A DNA stretch of 64,000 nt from PALSA-1006 sp041660815 (GTDB taxonomy: Bacteria > Pseudomonadota > Gammaproteobacteria > Burkholderiales > Gallionellaceae), in assembly GCA_041660815.1 (NCBI GenBank), contig JBAZVN010000012.1, forward strand, positions 1-64,000, in the 5' to 3' direction. Under the pieces are notes generated by a model, which had not been told where the DNA came from, did not search any database, and saw only the letters and a program-made list of their open reading frames with translations. Positions 60,625 through 64,000 of the stretch are shown here, piece by piece (position 1 is the first letter of the stretch; each line of letters begins with the position of its first letter). A program made the position numbers and the translations under genes.

Positions 60625-61742
60625 TTCTTTTCTCCATTAACTTGCTGACTGATTGCCTTTTCTAGCGCTTTCAAAAATTTTGCATTCTCACTTTCCAAAC
60701 CGATACTCACGCGCAACCAATCCGGCATTGCGTAATTGGCGATGGGCCGCACGATCACACCCAACTCCAACAAACGCTGGTACACGGCTGAAGCATTTTT
60801 TATCTGAAACGCAACAAAATTGCCGAAGGAAGGAATGTATTCCAAGCCCAGCTTGTCCAATCCCCCGGTAATTTGCGCCATTCCCAACTGATTGATATTA
60901 AAGGTATTTTTTACAAACGTCACATCGCGCAATGCCGCCACGGCAGCGGCCTGCGCAACGCTGTTCACGTTGAACGGCTGGCGTACCCGATTGATCATAT
61001 CGGTGATTTGTGCATGCGCAAAAGCATAACCCACGCGCAGTCCGGCCAAGCCATAGGCTTTGGAAAAAGTCCGCGAAATAATTAAATTGGGAAATTGCTT
61101 TAACCAGCTTACCGAGTCATAGCGCTTCTCTTCCGGCAGATATTCGTTGTATGCCTCATCCAACACCACCAAAATTTGCGGCGGTAATTGGCGCAAGAAA
61201 GCTTGCAATTCGTCCCCGCTTAAAAAGGTTCCGGTTGGATTATTCGGATTGGCGATAAAAATTATCTTGGCGTTATGCGTCACCGCAGCTTCACGCATCG
61301 CATTTAAATCATGCCCGTAACCGGCGGTTGCCGGCACGCTGATACCCGTTGCGCCGACCGCCTGAGTGGCCAGCGCGTACACGGCAAACGCGTGCGCCGA
61401 GTACACCACCTGATCTCCGGGCGTCAAAAAGGCGCGTGCCACCAGCTCCAGCAAATCGTTGCTGCCGTTACCCAGCGTGACATTGGCGTGGGTGACGTTG
61501 TAGCGTTTAACCAGCGCATCTTTTAACTCAAAACCGTTGCCGTCGGGATACAGTGCAATGGTTTTGATAGCTTCTTGCATGGCAATAATCGCGGCGGCGC
61601 TGGCGCCCAGCGGATTTTCGTTGGAAGCCAGTTTGACGATGCCGGTAATACCCAGCTCGCGTTCCAATTCGGAAATCGGTTTACCAGGTTGGTAGGGGGC
61701 AATCGAACGCACATAGGAGGGTGCTAAATCACAGTAATTCAT
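60621..61742 (-). CDS. hisC: HisC-type histidinol-phosphate/aromatic aminotransferase
   Basis: This 373-residue fold-type I aminotransferase starts MNYCDLAPSYVRSIAPYQPGKPISEL at 61742. An upstream ATG at 61832 would add residues unlike the family. The PLP lysine is in ISRTFSKAYGLAGLRVGYA, with NPNNPTG and VVLDEAYNEY for cofactor binding. Between pheA and aroF it probably transaminates phenylpyruvate or related aromatic keto acids, as in other supraoperons, and may also serve histidine synthesis. Confidence 0.93.
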   Translation of the reverse strand: MNYCDLAPSYVRSIAPYQPGKPISELERELGITGIVKLASNENPLGASAAAIIAMQEAIKTIALYPDGNGFELKDALVKRYNVTHANVTLGNGSNDLLELVARAFLTPGDQVVYSAHAFAVYALATQAVGATGISVPATAGYGHDLNAMREAAVTHNAKIIFIANPNNPTGTFLSGDELQAFLRQLPPQILVVLDEAYNEYLPEEKRYDSVSWLKQFPNLIISRTFSKAYGLAGLRVGYAFAHAQITDMINRVRQPFNVNSVAQAAAVAALRDVTFVKNTFNINQLGMAQITGGLDKLGLEYIPSFGNFVAFQIKNASAVYQRLLELGVIVRPIANYAMPDWLRVSIGLESENAKFLKALEKAISQQVNGEKK

Positions 61743-61913
61743 TTGATGCCTTACAAATATTAAAAAACAATTGCGCCACATAACCAGCCACTTGCCAGCT
61801 TGCTGGCTTAGTGGAATGGCTAGTAGCCTCATCAGATGAGCACGAATTCACACAGATAAAATCAAAAACCAGTTCGGGATATCAGTGAACATCCGTGCAA
61901 TCTGTCGCTAAAA

Positions 61914-62978
61914 TTAAACCGCCACCGGATAAGATCCCAACACTTTTACAAAGGCTGCGATCTGCTTGAGTTGAGCCAAAGCGGCGGCAACTTTAGCGTC
62001 GGCTTGATGACCTTCAATATCCAAATAAAATACATATTCCCAAAGTCCGGTACGCGACGGACGCGATTCCAGTTTGGTCATGGATACACCATGTTGTGCC
62101 AGCGGCACCAGCAGGTCATGCACCGCGCCGGGCCGATTCGGCGCCGACATCACCAGTGAAGTTTTATCTTTTCCGGAAGGTGCAACATCCTGTTTGCCAA
62201 TCACCAGAAAACGCGTGGTATTGCGCGCATCGTCCTCGATGTTTTGTGCCAATACTTTCAATTTAAAATGTCCGGCGGCTTGCGCGCCCGCCACCGCGGC
62301 GGCGAATGATTCTTCAGCGGCCATGCGCGCCGCATCCGCGTTGCTCGATGCGGTAATGCGTTGCGCATGCGGCAAATGTGCATTCAACCAATTCTGGCAT
62401 TGGCCAAAAGACTGCGGATGGGAATATATTTTGCGAATCACGGAAAGTTCGTTTTCATTGGACAGCAAACATTGATGAACCTGCAGCAAGACTTCCCCGC
62501 AAATTTTTAGATTACTGTTCAACAATAAGTCCAGGGTGCGCGCAATCGCACCTTCCGTGGAATTTTCCACCGGCACCAAACCGTAATTGGCCGAACCGTT
62601 TTCAACCGCGGCAAACACCCCGTCGATGGTATCGGTCGGCAAACCTTCGCTGGCCTGCCCGAAACGTTGCATTGCAGCCGCCTCGCTAAAAGTGCCGTGC
62701 GGCCCCAAAAAAGCAATGCGCAACGGCGCTTCCAGCGCTCGGCACTGCGACATGATTTCCGTAAATAATTGCGTCACGCCCTGCGAGGACAAAGGGCCCG
62801 AATTGGCCTGAACCATGCGTTGCAACACTTGCGCTTCACGTTCCGGGCGCAACACCACACCGCCGCCTTTGGCATGACCGATCTGCTGCGCAAGCTTGGC
62901 GCGTTCATTAAACAAGCGCAATAACTCATCGTCTATGCGATCAATTTGCTCGCGGAATTTATGCAGCGCTGTGCTCAT
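61914..62978 (-). CDS. pheA: Bifunctional chorismate mutase/prephenate dehydratase
   Basis: PheA converts chorismate to prephenate and then to phenylpyruvate. The 354-residue protein has an N-terminal AroQ chorismate mutase (HKFREQIDRIDDELLRLFNERAKLAQQIG), a dehydratase domain from about 90 (IAFLGPHGTFSEAA, VPVENSTEGAIARTLD), and a C-terminal ACT domain (KTSLVMSAPNRPGAVHDLL, KLESRPSR) for feedback by phenylalanine. The start overlaps the serA stop by 4 nt. Confidence 0.96.
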   Translation of the reverse strand: MSTALHKFREQIDRIDDELLRLFNERAKLAQQIGHAKGGGVVLRPEREAQVLQRMVQANSGPLSSQGVTQLFTEIMSQCRALEAPLRIAFLGPHGTFSEAAAMQRFGQASEGLPTDTIDGVFAAVENGSANYGLVPVENSTEGAIARTLDLLLNSNLKICGEVLLQVHQCLLSNENELSVIRKIYSHPQSFGQCQNWLNAHLPHAQRITASSNADAARMAAEESFAAAVAGAQAAGHFKLKVLAQNIEDDARNTTRFLVIGKQDVAPSGKDKTSLVMSAPNRPGAVHDLLVPLAQHGVSMTKLESRPSRTGLWEYVFYLDIEGHQADAKVAAALAQLKQIAAFVKVLGSYPVAV

Positions 62979-64000
62979 GCATCGGCCTCCAGCGGTAAGG
63001 CGCGCACCAGCAGAACGCCCTCAATGGCGGCAAGCTGCGCAATTAATGCATCCGTCGGCGTCTGGTCGATGTCCACCAGCGTGTAAGCCATTTCACCGCG
63101 CGATTTGTTGCTCATGTTATGGATATTGATACCCGCTGCCGCCAACGCGGTGGAAATTTGCCCCAGCATATTCGGCACGTTTGCATTGGCAATAGCCAGG
63201 CGAAATTTTGATTCGCGCGGCATCACCACATTGGGAAAGTTCACCGTATTGGTAATATTGCCGTGCTCCAGATATTCGCGCAATTGTTCAGCCACCATCA
63301 CCGCGCAGTTTTCTTCCGCCTCTTCGGTGGACGCGCCCAAATGCGGCAAGGCGATAATCTTGTCGTGCCCCAACGTTTTGTTGCTTGGGAAGTCGCACAC
63401 ATAACTGCGCAGATGTTTGCTCGCCAAACCGGCCAATACCGCATCCTCGTTCACAATGGCGTCGCGCGAAAAGTTCAGCAGCACCGCGCCGGACTTCATA
63501 ATGGCCACACGCTTGTCGTCGATCAGATTGCGCGTTGCATCCAGCAGCGGCACATGCAAAGTTACAAAATCGCTGTGTTTGAGCAGGTCCTCGATGCTGT
63601 TAGCTTTCTTTACTTGCGACGACAAGCTCCATGCCGCCTCAACGGTAATTTCCGGATCAAAGCCGATCACTTTCATGCCCAATCCCAGCGCCGTGTCCGC
63701 CACCTGCCGCCCGATTGCACCCAACCCGACAATCCCCACGGTACGGCCGCGCAACTCGGTGCCCGCGTAATCTTTTTTTCCCTCTTCAACCAGCTTATGC
63801 ATCGTTGCATCGTCGCCGCCCAAGCCCGTCGTAAAACGCAGCGCGGGCACAATATTGCGCGAGGCCAGCAACATGCCGGTGACGACCAACTCCTTCACCG
63901 CGTTGGCATTGGCACCCGGAGCATTAAATACCGGCACACCGCGCGAACTCATTTTCTTGACCGGTACATTATTGGTACCCGCCCCGGCACGTGCAATCGC
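62975..64000 (-). CDS. serA: D-3-phosphoglycerate dehydrogenase, 5' end beyond the window
   Basis: SerA oxidises 3-phosphoglycerate, the first step of serine synthesis. About 342 codons are visible. The open frame continues to position 64000 (IARAGAGTNNVPV), so the true start is outside. The NAD-binding GIVGLGAIGRQVADTALGLGM, NFSRDAIVNEDAV and the catalytic His region ALPHLGASTEEAEENCA are present. A C-terminal ACT domain (RLAIANANVPNMLGQISTALA) is also present for serine regulation. It is the first visible gene of the serA-pheA-hisC-aroF operon. Confidence 0.95.
   Translation of the reverse strand, partial: AIARAGAGTNNVPVKKMSSRGVPVFNAPGANANAVKELVVTGMLLASRNIVPALRFTTGLGGDDATMHKLVEEGKKDYAGTELRGRTVGIVGLGAIGRQVADTALGLGMKVIGFDPEITVEAAWSLSSQVKKANSIEDLLKHSDFVTLHVPLLDATRNLIDDKRVAIMKSGAVLLNFSRDAIVNEDAVLAGLASKHLRSYVCDFPSNKTLGHDKIIALPHLGASTEEAEENCAVMVAEQLREYLEHGNITNTVNFPNVVMPRESKFRLAIANANVPNMLGQISTALAAAGINIHNMSNKSRGEMAYTLVDIDQTPTDALIAQLAAIEGVLLVRALPLEADA

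Overview
The window looks like chromosomal DNA of a Gram-negative betaproteobacterium. The evidence is the rRNA leader and promoter style at the left edge, an LpxK/KdsB lipopolysaccharide block, a class 2 PyrD, a GroE operon carrying CIRCE plus a heat-shock promoter, a porin, FimV and a DUF1841 protein. Nitrosomonadales (Gallionellaceae-like) is my best guess, by inference only; nothing here fixes the genus.

Layout. 0-0.4 kb: tandem promoters and leader of an rRNA operon running leftwards out of the window, with initiator tRNA-Met just upstream. 0.5-17.6 kb: mostly housekeeping genes (NlpC/P60 lipoprotein, mltB, trxB, smr, an exbB-exbD-lpxK-ycaR-kdsB-adk-glcG-like operon, xseA, dnaB, pyrD). 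Among them sits a periplasmic-binding-protein gene fused by 4-nt overlap to a Cache/HAMP/PAS/GGDEF/EAL gene. 17.8-19.6 kb: a small integron remnant without an integrase, with an attI-like core, two cassette genes, one canonical 60-bp attC and one decayed 60-bp attC. 19.7-21.4 kb: a phospholipase-D-like protein of unknown role. 21.7-27.7 kb: groESL, tRNA-Phe, trpC, a porin, HU, a small winged-helix protein and a CBS protein.

27.8-38.2 kb is the most unusual part. It is a leftward gene set encoding two paralogous periplasmic TPR proteins, an outer-membrane beta-barrel, an Ntn-hydrolase of the acyl-CoA:6-APA acyltransferase (C45) type, an ATP-grasp ligase, an 887-residue Orn/Lys/Arg-type decarboxylase, a urea-transporter/M23-peptidase fusion and a secreted repeat protein. 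Together they look like an undescribed pathway that makes an amine, couples it to an acyl or amino-acid group, trims or transfers it, and handles it at the envelope.

38.2-48.4 kb: PduO-type cobalamin adenosyltransferase, DUF1841, a 202-bp MITE abutting an NsrR-like gene, an RNase-D-like exonuclease, a second binding-protein/diguanylate-cyclase pair, an RlmN/Cfr-family radical SAM enzyme, a DUF2239 gene behind two perfect palindromes, a HipBA module and three unrecognised genes. 48.5-52.3 kb: a defence-like patch with a NACHT NTPase carrying pentapeptide repeats but split by a frameshift, a methyltransferase scar and a BrnTA toxin-antitoxin pair.

52.4-58.2 kb: an HlyD/FtsX-type permease/ATPase exporter behind a Fur-like box, a TetR regulator, a cytochrome c-type protein, cytochrome b561, SirB2 and a hemerythrin. 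58.2-64 kb: FimV, a 76-bp perfect inverted repeat, and the serA-pheA-hisC-aroF amino-acid operon, with serA cut by the window end.

Several dispersed GC-rich palindromes lie between operons. No CRISPR array, insertion sequence transposase or phage gene was seen.
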